Below the pieces are notes generated by a model. That model was not told the origin of the DNA. It was given only the letters and a program-made list of their open reading frames with translations, and made no database searches. Positions 1-7,253 of a stretch of 64,000 nucleotides of DNA are shown piece by piece; within the stretch, counting starts at the first letter, position 1; each line of letters starts with the position of its first letter. The position numbers and the translations under genes are program-made. Source of the DNA: Spirochaeta sp. UBA5339. Its GTDB lineage: Bacteria > Spirochaetota > Spirochaetia > DSM-2461. Location: positions 192,259 to 256,258 of the forward strand of contig DHQL01000007.1 in the NCBI GenBank assembly GCA_002408085.1, in the 5' to 3' direction.

Positions 1-502
1 CCTCGATATCCCCGGCCAGAAGGACCGGAGCCTTCAGATAGCGGGCCACCGCCATATTGACAATCTCGTGTTCCCTGAGGTTGATCTCCGCGGGACTGCC
101 GGCGCCTTCGGCGATAACAATGTCGTTGTCCGCGGTGAGACGGTCCATGGCGCCGCATACCTCATTCCAGAGATCCTTCTTTGCCTTGTAGTACTCACCC
201 GCGGGCAGGGTCTTCCAGGGTTCTCCCATCAGGACAACCTGGGACCGGGCCCCGCCCTCGGGCTTCAGGAGAACCGGATTCATATCAATATGAGGGGCTC
301 TGCTGCAGGCCTGAGCCTGAACTGCCTGGGCACGGCCGATCTCAAGACCCTCGGGAGTGACAAAGGAGTTCAGTGCCATATTCTGTGATTTGAAGGGGGC
401 CACCTTGAAGCCCCGGCGGGTGTAGATCCGGCAGAAAGCCGCCGTGAGAATGCTCTTTCCCGCATCCGAACAGGTGCCCTGGATCATCAGTGTTTTTGCC
501 AA
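1..502 (-). CDS. cobQ: Cobyric acid synthase CobQ, N-terminal part (cut by left edge)
   Basis: This is the first 167 residues of glutamine-dependent cobyric acid synthase, which amidates corrin side chains late in cobalamin synthesis in the cytosol. The visible part is the ATP-dependent synthetase domain: the P-loop-like GTCSDAGKS at residues 9-17, then KSQNMALNSF and EIGRAQAVQAQA, which are typical of CobQ, and later VIAEGAGSPAEINL. The C-terminal glutaminase half lies outside the window. The start is TTG, because no ATG fits the family N-terminus and an AGAGGAG Shine-Dalgarno (SD) sequence sits 6 nt upstream. The gene is divergent from argJ, and a terminator-like hairpin lies in its leader. 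Its presence implies B12 synthesis or corrinoid salvage; no other cob gene is visible. Confidence 0.95.
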   Translation of the reverse strand, partial: MAKTLMIQGTCSDAGKSILTAAFCRIYTRRGFKVAPFKSQNMALNSFVTPEGLEIGRAQAVQAQACSRAPHIDMNPVLLKPEGGARSQVVLMGEPWKTLPAGEYYKAKKDLWNEVCGAMDRLTADNDIVIAEGAGSPAEINLREHEIVNMAVARYLKAPVLLAGDIE

Positions 503-539
503 TTTTTTCTCCTCTGTTACTCTTTCCCAATTGAAGCCT

Positions 540-579
540 AAAAAGCCCCGGATTGCAAGGGAGAGTCCGTGCCGGGGCT
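540..579 (-). terminator. Intrinsic-terminator hairpin in the cobQ leader
   Basis: On the minus strand the arms AGCCCCGG (572-579) and CCGGGGCT (544-551) pair perfectly around a 20-nt loop and are followed by a T run at 540-544. It lies about 40 nt upstream of the cobQ start, so it would act either as an attenuator or as a block to transcription arriving from argJ. Confidence 0.6.
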
Positions 580-581
580 GA

Positions 582-611
582 TAGACCTTTCCGTGTTTTG
601 CCGCTATTATA
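582..611. promoter_or_regulatory. Overlapping divergent promoters of argJ and cobQ
   Basis: On the + strand TAGACC (582-587), a 17-nt spacer and TATTAT (605-610) form a sigma70-like promoter for argJ. The predicted transcription start falls at or next to its ATG at 619. On the minus strand a perfect TATAAT occupies 611-606, overlapping the argJ -10 box, and would serve cobQ, although no good -35 is seen for it. The two promoters should exclude one another. Confidence 0.5.
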
Positions 612-618
612 CTATGCT

Positions 619-1902
619 ATGAATTACTACCCCTCCCAGCAGGATTATCTGAAGGCTCTGGAGAAGAACAGTGCTCTTCCCGGCGGATTCAGCATAGCCG
701 TTCACAGTTTGAAGTTTACCCCCATAGAGAAACAGGACGGCCCCGAGGCTTCCATGAATATGACCGCCCTGGTTCTGGATGAACCCACAAGCTCCTTTGC
801 AGGAGTCTTTACCAGGAACGCCTTCCCCGGTGCCCCGGTCCGTATCGGACGGGAGCTTCTGAAGGAAGAGACCGTACAGGGTGTTCTTGTGAACAATAAG
901 ATATCCAATGTCTGCACCCCCAATGGCGTTGAGGACGCCCGGGAGGTTCTTTCGGCCTTTACAGAGGCCATGGGAGAGAGGATCAAGGCACCCCTTTTTC
1001 CATCCTCCACAGGTGTGATCGGCTGGTCTCTTCCCGTGGGGGCCATGAAGGACGCCTGTCCCGCCCTGGCATCGGCTCTGCAGAAGGAGTCCTGCCTGCC
1101 GGCGGCAAAGTCCATTATGACAACAGACTCATTTCCCAAGCTCCGGAGCGTTAAACTGGGAGAGGGGAGAATCTGCGGCATTGCCAAGGGCGCGGGTATG
1201 ATTGAGCCCAATATGGCCACAATGCTCTCCTTTCTGATTACCGATATTGCCATTCCCCGGGATGTGATGCGCAGGGTGCTCTCCAGGGTAGTTGAAAAGA
1301 GCTACAACACCATCAGCGTCGACAGTGACCAGAGCACCAGTGATACAGTCCTCTTTTTCTCCTCCAATCTTCTTCCCGGAGTGAGTGAAGAGGAACTGGA
1401 AAAGGCCCTTTACAGGCTCTGCCGGGAACTGAGTGAGGATATTGTCCGTAACGGAGAGGGCTGCGGCCATGTTATAAAGGTAAAAGTAAAGGGGGCGGAA
1501 TCGGATCTCCAGGCCAGGGGCTTTGCCAAGACACTGATCAACTCCCCCTTAAGCAAGACGGCGGTCTTCGGCAACGATCCCAATGTGGGACGCTTTGTCC
1601 AGGCCGTCGGGGATTATGCGGGAAATCACGGTTTACTCCTTGATGAGGAAAAGGTCAGCTTCACCCTGGGTGAGGAGACCATTTTCAACAGGGGACGCTT
1701 CGAGCTGGACAGCGCCAAAGAGACCCGCCTCAGCAGCTATCTGAAAGAGCGGGCCCTGCCGACCCCCTCTCCCGGCTATCCGGTTCATGAGATGTGCGTG
1801 GAGATCGGCATCGAACTGGGACTGGGCTCCGGAGAAGCCGAGGTCCTCGGTTCCGACCTCTCCTATGAGTATGTCAGGGAGAATGCGGACTACAGAACCT
1901 GA
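619..1902 (+). CDS. argJ: Bifunctional ornithine acetyltransferase / N-acetylglutamate synthase ArgJ
   Basis: ArgJ moves the acetyl group from N-acetylornithine to glutamate, making the arginine pathway cyclic; some members also use acetyl-CoA. The 427-residue protein has the normal length. It carries the self-cleavage site KGAGMIEPNMA-TML, with the nucleophile Thr at residue 201, which splits the precursor into alpha and beta chains. The N-terminal LPGGF motif is at about 19-23. The ATG at 619 was chosen over a TTG at 553 because the family starts about 20 residues before LPGGF and the promoter -10 box ends at 610. No SD sequence is present, so translation is probably leaderless. An argA-type synthase also occurs at 39.5 kb, so the first step may be encoded twice. 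Confidence 0.95.
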   Translation: MNYYPSQQDYLKALEKNSALPGGFSIAVHSLKFTPIEKQDGPEASMNMTALVLDEPTSSFAGVFTRNAFPGAPVRIGRELLKEETVQGVLVNNKISNVCTPNGVEDAREVLSAFTEAMGERIKAPLFPSSTGVIGWSLPVGAMKDACPALASALQKESCLPAAKSIMTTDSFPKLRSVKLGEGRICGIAKGAGMIEPNMATMLSFLITDIAIPRDVMRRVLSRVVEKSYNTISVDSDQSTSDTVLFFSSNLLPGVSEEELEKALYRLCRELSEDIVRNGEGCGHVIKVKVKGAESDLQARGFAKTLINSPLSKTAVFGNDPNVGRFVQAVGDYAGNHGLLLDEEKVSFTLGEETIFNRGRFELDSAKETRLSSYLKERALPTPSPGYPVHEMCVEIGIELGLGSGEAEVLGSDLSYEYVRENADYRT

Positions 1903-1988
1903 GTCCTGCCCGGAATACCCCTCCGGCCGGCAGCCGCCGAAATCCGGCTTGAATAAATGTATAGAGATCTGCATGAAAAGGAATTGCA

Positions 1989-2972
1989 ATGAACGAAGAT
2001 AAGAATCTGACAGACCAGATAAACGACGCCTCCTCCCTCCTGGACAGCGCCCGGAAGGAGATCGGCAAGAAGATAATCGGACAGGCTGACATGGTGGACG
2101 GCCTGCTGATGGGAATCATCACCGGAGGACACATCCTCGTGGAGGGTGTTCCCGGACTGGCAAAGACACAGATGGTGAAGGCCGTCTCCGAGGTACTCAA
2201 CGCCGACTTCAAGAGGATCCAGTTCACCCCGGACCTTCTTCCCGCCGACCTGACGGGAACCATGATCTACCGCCCCCAGACCGGTGAGTTCGTTGCCCGC
2301 AAGGGACCCGTATTCACAAACATCGTCCTGGCCGACGAGATCAACAGAGCCCCTGCCAAGGTACAGGCAGCCCTTCTTGAGGCCATGGCCGAAAACCAGG
2401 TCTCCATTGGAGAGAATACCTACCATCTGGCAGAGCCCTTCTTTGTTATGGCCACCCAGAACCCCATCGAGCAGGAGGGGACTTATCAGCTTCCCGAGGC
2501 ACAGCTCGACAGATTTATTATGAAGCTGAAAGTGGATTATCCCAATCCCCAGGAGGAGCTCTCCATTCTGGACCAGCTGGACAATCAGAGTGATCAGATT
2601 CTGAGAAAAATCTTCAGTAAATACTCCATCCAGGACCTGAAGGCTCTCTCCGCAAAGATCAATGTGGATGAGAGCATCAAGAAGTATATCGTCTCCATTG
2701 TTAATGCCTCCAGGGTGAAGGGACGTCACCAGCTCCCCTTTACCCGTTTCATCGAATTCGGAGCCTCTCCCAGAGCCTCTATCGCCCTCTACAACTGCGC
2801 CCGGGTCAACGCCCTCTTTCAGAAGCGTGAGTATGTTCTCCCCGAGGACGTCAAGGCCGTGGCCTACAATGTCCTGCGCCACCGGATTGTTCTCTCCTAT
2901 GAGGCTGAATCCGAGGAAATGACCAGCGACGATGTAATCAAAGAAATCCTCTCGGTTGTAGCGGTCCCCTGA
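1989..2972 (+). CDS. moxR: MoxR-family AAA+ ATPase
   Basis: A MoxR-type AAA+ ATPase of 327 residues, thought to be a chaperone that assembles or activates partner proteins with von Willebrand factor A (VWA) domains. Walker A is GVPGLAKT (residues 53-60), Walker B is VLADEI (113-118), and the family segment ATQNPIEQEGTYQLPEAQLDRF follows as separate short motifs. The SD AAGGA lies 7 nt before the ATG. It opens a co-directional run through DUF58, batA, batB, batC and batD genes, with 2-nt gaps or overlaps, which is the standard MoxR-Bat arrangement. No convincing promoter is seen in the 86-bp gap after argJ. Confidence 0.93.
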   Translation: MNEDKNLTDQINDASSLLDSARKEIGKKIIGQADMVDGLLMGIITGGHILVEGVPGLAKTQMVKAVSEVLNADFKRIQFTPDLLPADLTGTMIYRPQTGEFVARKGPVFTNIVLADEINRAPAKVQAALLEAMAENQVSIGENTYHLAEPFFVMATQNPIEQEGTYQLPEAQLDRFIMKLKVDYPNPQEELSILDQLDNQSDQILRKIFSKYSIQDLKALSAKINVDESIKKYIVSIVNASRVKGRHQLPFTRFIEFGASPRASIALYNCARVNALFQKREYVLPEDVKAVAYNVLRHRIVLSYEAESEEMTSDDVIKEILSVVAVP

Positions 2973-2974
2973 TA

Positions 2975-3841
2975 ATGGAAGAAATTTCCCGTAAGGTAAG
3001 ACAGCTCCACTTTGTCTCACGCAAACTGGTGGATACCATATTCGCCGGAAACTACCACTCTGTTTTCAAGGGGCCGGGCCTCGAATTTGATGAGGTCCGG
3101 GAGTACTCTCCCGGAGACGACACCCGCTTTATCGACTGGAATGTAACCTCCCGTATGGGGTCTCCATATACAAAGACCTTCCGGGAGGAGAGGGAGGTGG
3201 TACTGCAGGTTCTTGTGGACACCTCCAGTTCCCTGTTCTACTCCTCGGGACAGATCAACAAGAGAGACCTGGCCGGTCATATCTTTGCCATCATCGCCCT
3301 GGCGGCGGTTGCCAACAACGACAAGGTGGGGTCTCTTCTCTTCTCCGACAGAGTTGAGGAGCAGATTCAGCCCCGGAAGGGCAGGAAACACGTTCTGAAG
3401 CAGATCACCCAGATCCTGGCGGTCAAGGAGGGGCGGAAGGGGTCCAATCTGGCCCTGGCCTGCAAGACTGCTTCACAGACCATGAAGCGGCGTGGAATCT
3501 GCCTGATTCTTTCGGACTTCAGAGCCGCCGGCTATAAGACCGAGCTGACCATGCTGGCCCGAAAACATGATGTGATTGCCATCAGGCTCACGGACCCTCT
3601 GGACCGGGAGCTTCCCGCCAGTGGACTGGTGCAGCTGGAGGACCCCGAGTCGGGACAGAGTCTGAAGTTTATGGGAAACAGAAAAACAAGGCAGCAGTAC
3701 AGTGAGTACTGGGAGCATGAGCGCTACCTCTGGCACAAGACCTGTCAGTCTGCCGGGGTGGATGTTCTTGAGATCTCCACCGAAGATGATCCCGCTGTAA
3801 AGCTTCTTCATTTCTTTGAAAGGAGAAAAAAGAAGTCATGA
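2975..3841 (+). CDS. DUF58 domain protein of the bat operon
   Basis: A soluble 288-residue DUF58 protein, a family with a VWA-like fold nearly always encoded beside MoxR. The family core GDDTRFIDWNVTSR is near residue 48 and is followed by the LVDTSSSL metal-site-like strand. No signal peptide or membrane segment is visible. It begins 2 nt after the moxR stop without its own SD sequence, suggesting translational coupling. It probably works with MoxR on the membrane-bound BatA/BatB proteins; the biochemical activity of the family is not established. Confidence 0.92.
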   Translation: MEEISRKVRQLHFVSRKLVDTIFAGNYHSVFKGPGLEFDEVREYSPGDDTRFIDWNVTSRMGSPYTKTFREEREVVLQVLVDTSSSLFYSSGQINKRDLAGHIFAIIALAAVANNDKVGSLLFSDRVEEQIQPRKGRKHVLKQITQILAVKEGRKGSNLALACKTASQTMKRRGICLILSDFRAAGYKTELTMLARKHDVIAIRLTDPLDRELPASGLVQLEDPESGQSLKFMGNRKTRQQYSEYWEHERYLWHKTCQSAGVDVLEISTEDDPAVKLLHFFERRKKKS

Positions 3842-4716
3842 AAAAGTCTCTGCTGATTCTTTTACTGGCCCTCCCCCTCCAGGGGCTGGCGGCCCAGAAT
3901 TATCAGATCCAGAATATCCGCTTCTCTCCTCCCGAATACTATGTGGGGGATACGGTGGAGATGTCCTTTATCATCAGAACCGACCAGCTCGTTGATATTA
4001 AGGTTCCCGAGGACCTTCCCGATCCCGTCTGGATCAATTTTCTTTCAATGGAAGTCGAGAGCCGGGGACTGGACTCGGAGGTTCATATAAAGCTGATACC
4101 CTACTATCCGGGTACAAGAACTCTTCCCCCTCTGGAGATGGGGGGGCTCAGGGTGGATGATCTGAAAATCTTTACCTCTTCACTTCTGAATCTTGAATCA
4201 TCAAGGGACCTTGAGGGTGTTCAGGGACCTCTGCTGATACCCGGCACCAGGGCCGTGGGAGCTCTGATAGTCTCTCTTATGCTCTCTCTGCCGGTGGTTT
4301 TTCTGCTGCTCTTCCGTTTTCTGAGGGCCAGGACCGGGGAGATCATAAAAACATATAAAATCAATCTCCCCTATAGACAGTTTCAGCGGCTTATTCGTAA
4401 GATACGCCGCACCATGGTAAATATGCCCGAGAGAGAGTTCTACATAGAGTTTACCGGAGGATTCAAGAAGTATCTCTCAACCCGTTTTCATAAGGATCTG
4501 AGCAGCTCCACAACCTCGGAAATCGAGAACCTGCTGGAAAAGAGCCAGGTCCACGACACCCTTGTTATGTCTCTGATCAATCTTTTTCACAGAGTAGACA
4601 GGGTTAAGTTTGCGGGTGAGAAACTGATGTATACGGACCGTGAGGTTCTGCTGAAGGAGTCCGAAGAGGTCTCGGAAGCCCTTGAGGAGTGGAGGAAGAG
4701 TAATGCTGACCTTTGA
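3838..4716 (+). CDS. Bat-operon membrane protein (BatX-like, unknown function)
   Basis: A 292-residue protein with a signal peptide (MKKSLLILLLALPLQGLAA), an extracytoplasmic beta-rich part of about 110 residues containing a YYVGDTVEM motif like BatD-type Ig-like domains, one membrane helix around residues 140-162, and a basic cytosolic tail of about 125 residues. I do not recognise a catalytic motif. It overlaps the DUF58 gene by the ATGA tetranucleotide and the batA gene by 14 nt, so it is an integral part of the operon. Its layout resembles the unnamed protein that often sits between DUF58 and BatA; it may tether cytosolic MoxR/DUF58 to the membrane complex (inference). Confidence 0.75.
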   Translation: MKKSLLILLLALPLQGLAAQNYQIQNIRFSPPEYYVGDTVEMSFIIRTDQLVDIKVPEDLPDPVWINFLSMEVESRGLDSEVHIKLIPYYPGTRTLPPLEMGGLRVDDLKIFTSSLLNLESSRDLEGVQGPLLIPGTRAVGALIVSLMLSLPVVFLLLFRFLRARTGEIIKTYKINLPYRQFQRLIRKIRRTMVNMPEREFYIEFTGGFKKYLSTRFHKDLSSSTTSEIENLLEKSQVHDTLVMSLINLFHRVDRVKFAGEKLMYTDREVLLKESEEVSEALEEWRKSNADL

Positions 4717-5704
4717 ATCACCCAGTTATCTTTTTCTGCTGATCCTGCTGCCGGTATTTCTCTATCTCCGTCACTTCTCTCCGGCTTCGGATCGGGGTCT
4801 GCGGATCTCTGCCGGAATCTGGCGTAAGGGGACGGTTCCCCTTAAACAGGGAGGGGTGAAGCTGATTCTTCTGTTCTCGTCAGTTCTCTTCTGGGTGGGG
4901 ATACTGCTTCTTACTCTGACCCTGAGCGGACCCTCCATCAGCATCCATGAGAAGATTCACCTCAACCGGGGTGCGGATATTGTTGTTGTTCTGGATCAGT
5001 CTCCCAGTATGGCTGCCAGGGACTTTCCTCCCGAGACCAGACTGGATGCCGCGAAAAATATGCTCAACTTCTTCGTTTCCGCCCGGAAAAACGACGCCAT
5101 CGGTCTGGTCAGTTTCGGACAGGAGGCCGTTCTCAAAGTACCTCCCACAACAGACTACGGCAGCTTTTTACGACGTCTGGATGAGTGTCATATTATGGAA
5201 CTCGGTGAGGGTACTGCCATCGGTATGGGTCTGGCCGTTGCGGTCCTCCATCTCTCCGAGAGCCGGGCAGATCAGCGGGTCATTATTCTGATTACCGACG
5301 GAGACAACAATGCCGGTGAAGTACAGCCCCTCTCTGCAGCCTCCATGGCCGCCCAGATGGGTATCCGGGTCTATACCATAGGGATCGGTGCCGAGGGGGA
5401 CATCCCCTTTGAATTCAGAAATCCCGAAACCGGACAGATCCTTTCGGGGGTTCTTAAGAGTTCCTTTGACGAAGACCTTCTGACTGAGCTGTCGGAGATG
5501 ACCGAAGGCCGGTACTTCAAGGCCACAAGTCCAGGGACCCTGGAGTCGGTCTTCCGTTCCATTGACTCTCTTGAAACCATCGAGGAGCGGGTCAGAATTC
5601 AGGTCCGCACGGTGCCTCTGTACAGGATATTTATTATGGCTGCACTTCTTCTGATATTAGCAGATCTCCTGATCAGGAAGGTTCTGCTCCGGGAGGTTCT
5701 GTGA
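4703..5704 (+). CDS. batA: BatA, VWA-domain membrane protein
   Basis: A 333-residue aerotolerance-type BatA: an N-terminal helix starting MLTFESPSYLFLLILLP, a second helix near 55-75, a VWA domain with the MIDAS motif DQSPS at 98-102 and ITDGDNN further on, and a C-terminal helix near 310-330. The VWA domain should face the periplasm. ATG 4703 is preferred because GGAGG lies 8 nt upstream and the protein then begins like family members. It overlaps both neighbours. The family is linked to stress resistance and envelope integrity, but its molecular role is unresolved. Confidence 0.93.
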   Translation: MLTFESPSYLFLLILLPVFLYLRHFSPASDRGLRISAGIWRKGTVPLKQGGVKLILLFSSVLFWVGILLLTLTLSGPSISIHEKIHLNRGADIVVVLDQSPSMAARDFPPETRLDAAKNMLNFFVSARKNDAIGLVSFGQEAVLKVPPTTDYGSFLRRLDECHIMELGEGTAIGMGLAVAVLHLSESRADQRVIILITDGDNNAGEVQPLSAASMAAQMGIRVYTIGIGAEGDIPFEFRNPETGQILSGVLKSSFDEDLLTELSEMTEGRYFKATSPGTLESVFRSIDSLETIEERVRIQVRTVPLYRIFIMAALLLILADLLIRKVLLREVL

Positions 5705-6690
5705 CTGTAGTATATCCCGAATCCTTCTGGCTTTTTATTCCCCTTGTTCTGCTCATCATCCCCGCCTACTTCAACTACAGAAAGGGGCACCGTCTTCTTG
5801 GAAAGCTGGCCGGTCAGTGGAGATTTGACAGAATCTCTCAGATTTATCTGGTCAGAACCCTGATCTACTGGTCCACGGTTCTGCTATTTTTTATCTTTTC
5901 CATTCTTGCTCTGGCGGGAATCTCCTGGACCAAAGAGGCTGTCCGGGATGAGTCCGATGGACTGGATATTATCTTTGCTGTGGATATCTCAAGAAGCATG
6001 CTGGCTTCCGATGTCTCTCCCGACAGACTGGGCAGGGCAGGAGAGCTGATCAGCTCCATTACCGCCGGTTATCCCTCGGGAAGATTCGGACTGGTTGTCT
6101 TCAAGGGGGAAGGCGAGGTGATCGTTCCTCTGACGGAGGACCGCATTATTATGGAGACAGCGGTCAACAGCCTCTCTCCGGCCATGTTTACCGCTCCCGG
6201 TACCAATCTAGCCAAGGGGATAAACAGGGCACTAACGGCCTTTCCTGAAGGCTCTCCGGGAAAAAAAATGATTATTCTGATAAGTGACGGAGAAGCCCTT
6301 TCCGGTAATGCCCGGACCGCAGCAAGGGAGTGCTCAATTCAGGGAATTGAATTTATCGTTATCGGTGCGGGAACCGCGGAAGGCGCGATGATCTATAATG
6401 CCGACGGCTCTGTTGTAAGTGATTCCGAAGGACAGGCTGTTGTTACAAAACTAGATCTTGCGGAGCTGACGGGTATTGCCGAAAGCGCCTCGGGCAGGTA
6501 CTACGATCTGTCCGATGTAAAGACTCCGGGCCTTGTGCTGGATGATATCTCATCGGTCCTTGGAGGCAGCGGGATTGAAGGAATGCGGCTTCAAAACAGA
6601 ACCAGTTACCGCGGTTTTCTGATTGCCGCGATGGTGTTTCTGGTTATCAACCTTGCAGCATCAAGGATAAGGTGGTCACGATGGTATTGA
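5701..6690 (+). CDS. batB: BatB, VWA-domain membrane protein
   Basis: Paralogue of BatA, 329 residues, with N-terminal helices at about 8-22 and 54-72, a VWA domain with MIDAS motif DISRS at 95-99 and ISDGEALSG later, and one C-terminal helix. The start is GTG within the GTGA overlap with the batA stop, which implies coupled translation. BatA and BatB are expected to form a membrane complex with BatC and BatD. Confidence 0.93.
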   Translation: MTVVYPESFWLFIPLVLLIIPAYFNYRKGHRLLGKLAGQWRFDRISQIYLVRTLIYWSTVLLFFIFSILALAGISWTKEAVRDESDGLDIIFAVDISRSMLASDVSPDRLGRAGELISSITAGYPSGRFGLVVFKGEGEVIVPLTEDRIIMETAVNSLSPAMFTAPGTNLAKGINRALTAFPEGSPGKKMIILISDGEALSGNARTAARECSIQGIEFIVIGAGTAEGAMIYNADGSVVSDSEGQAVVTKLDLAELTGIAESASGRYYDLSDVKTPGLVLDDISSVLGGSGIEGMRLQNRTSYRGFLIAAMVFLVINLAASRIRWSRWY

Positions 6691-7253
6691 AAAAAATCCT
6701 TCTTTTGATATCACCACTGTTTTTTATCTCCTGCTCCCTCCTTGAACCCGGATTGTCGGTTCTGAAGGGGAACTACTCCTATCAGCAGGGTAACTATCAG
6801 AACTCTCTTCTCTCCTATCTGGACAGAAAGGACGAGGGAAGTCACAGCGAACGGATTCTCTACAATATCGGAACCGTTTACTACGCTCTGGGAGAGGGGC
6901 CTTCGGCACTGGATCTGTGGAAGGATTCAGCACTCTCCACCGATGAGGAGGTGCTCTTTTCCTCCAGCTTCAACTCGGGGGTTGTCTACTATCAGAGCGG
7001 CCTTTTTACCGAGGCCTATCAGTCATTCCGGCGTTCTCTGGAGCTTAAACCGGGTTCTCTGGAGGCAAAGAAAAACCTTGAACTGACCCTTGAACGTCTT
7101 GAGGCGGAATCGGGGAGCGGGGAAAACAGATCGTCCGGGTCCATGCAGGACGTGAGTGATGATGCCCGGCGCATCATGCAGTACATCAAACGAAAGGAGG
7201 GAAGCCAATGGAAGCAGCAGGAAAGCACTCCATCTTCAGAACAGGACTGGTAG
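6681..7253 (+). CDS. batC: BatC-like TPR lipoprotein
   Basis: A 190-residue protein with a hydrophobic leader ending in FFISCS, a plausible spirochaetal lipobox (lipidated Cys near residue 19). Two to three TPR-like repeats follow (SYQQGNYQNSL, NSGVVYYQSGLFTEAYQSF) and the tail is polar. This is the BatC layout, a TPR adaptor in the Bat complex. ATG 6681 was chosen for GGTGG 5 nt upstream; a GTG at 6672 in the same frame is possible. It overlaps the end of batB and, by 46 nt, the start of the next gene. Confidence 0.82.
   Translation: MVLKKILLLISPLFFISCSLLEPGLSVLKGNYSYQQGNYQNSLLSYLDRKDEGSHSERILYNIGTVYYALGEGPSALDLWKDSALSTDEEVLFSSSFNSGVVYYQSGLFTEAYQSFRRSLELKPGSLEAKKNLELTLERLEAESGSGENRSSGSMQDVSDDARRIMQYIKRKEGSQWKQQESTPSSEQDW

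Noticed and set aside
503..618. Cobalamin riboswitch upstream of cobQ
   Set aside because: The gap is only 116 nt and the conserved B12-box sequence is not found; only a simple terminator hairpin is present.
702..1253. A 183-codon minus-strand frame within argJ
   Set aside because: Antisense shadow of argJ; all conserved ArgJ motifs are on the other strand.
1890..3020. A 376-codon open frame on the minus strand opposite moxR
   Set aside because: It lies wholly antisense to a well-conserved AAA+ gene, has no SD sequence and its product resembles no family; it results from the codon bias of moxR.
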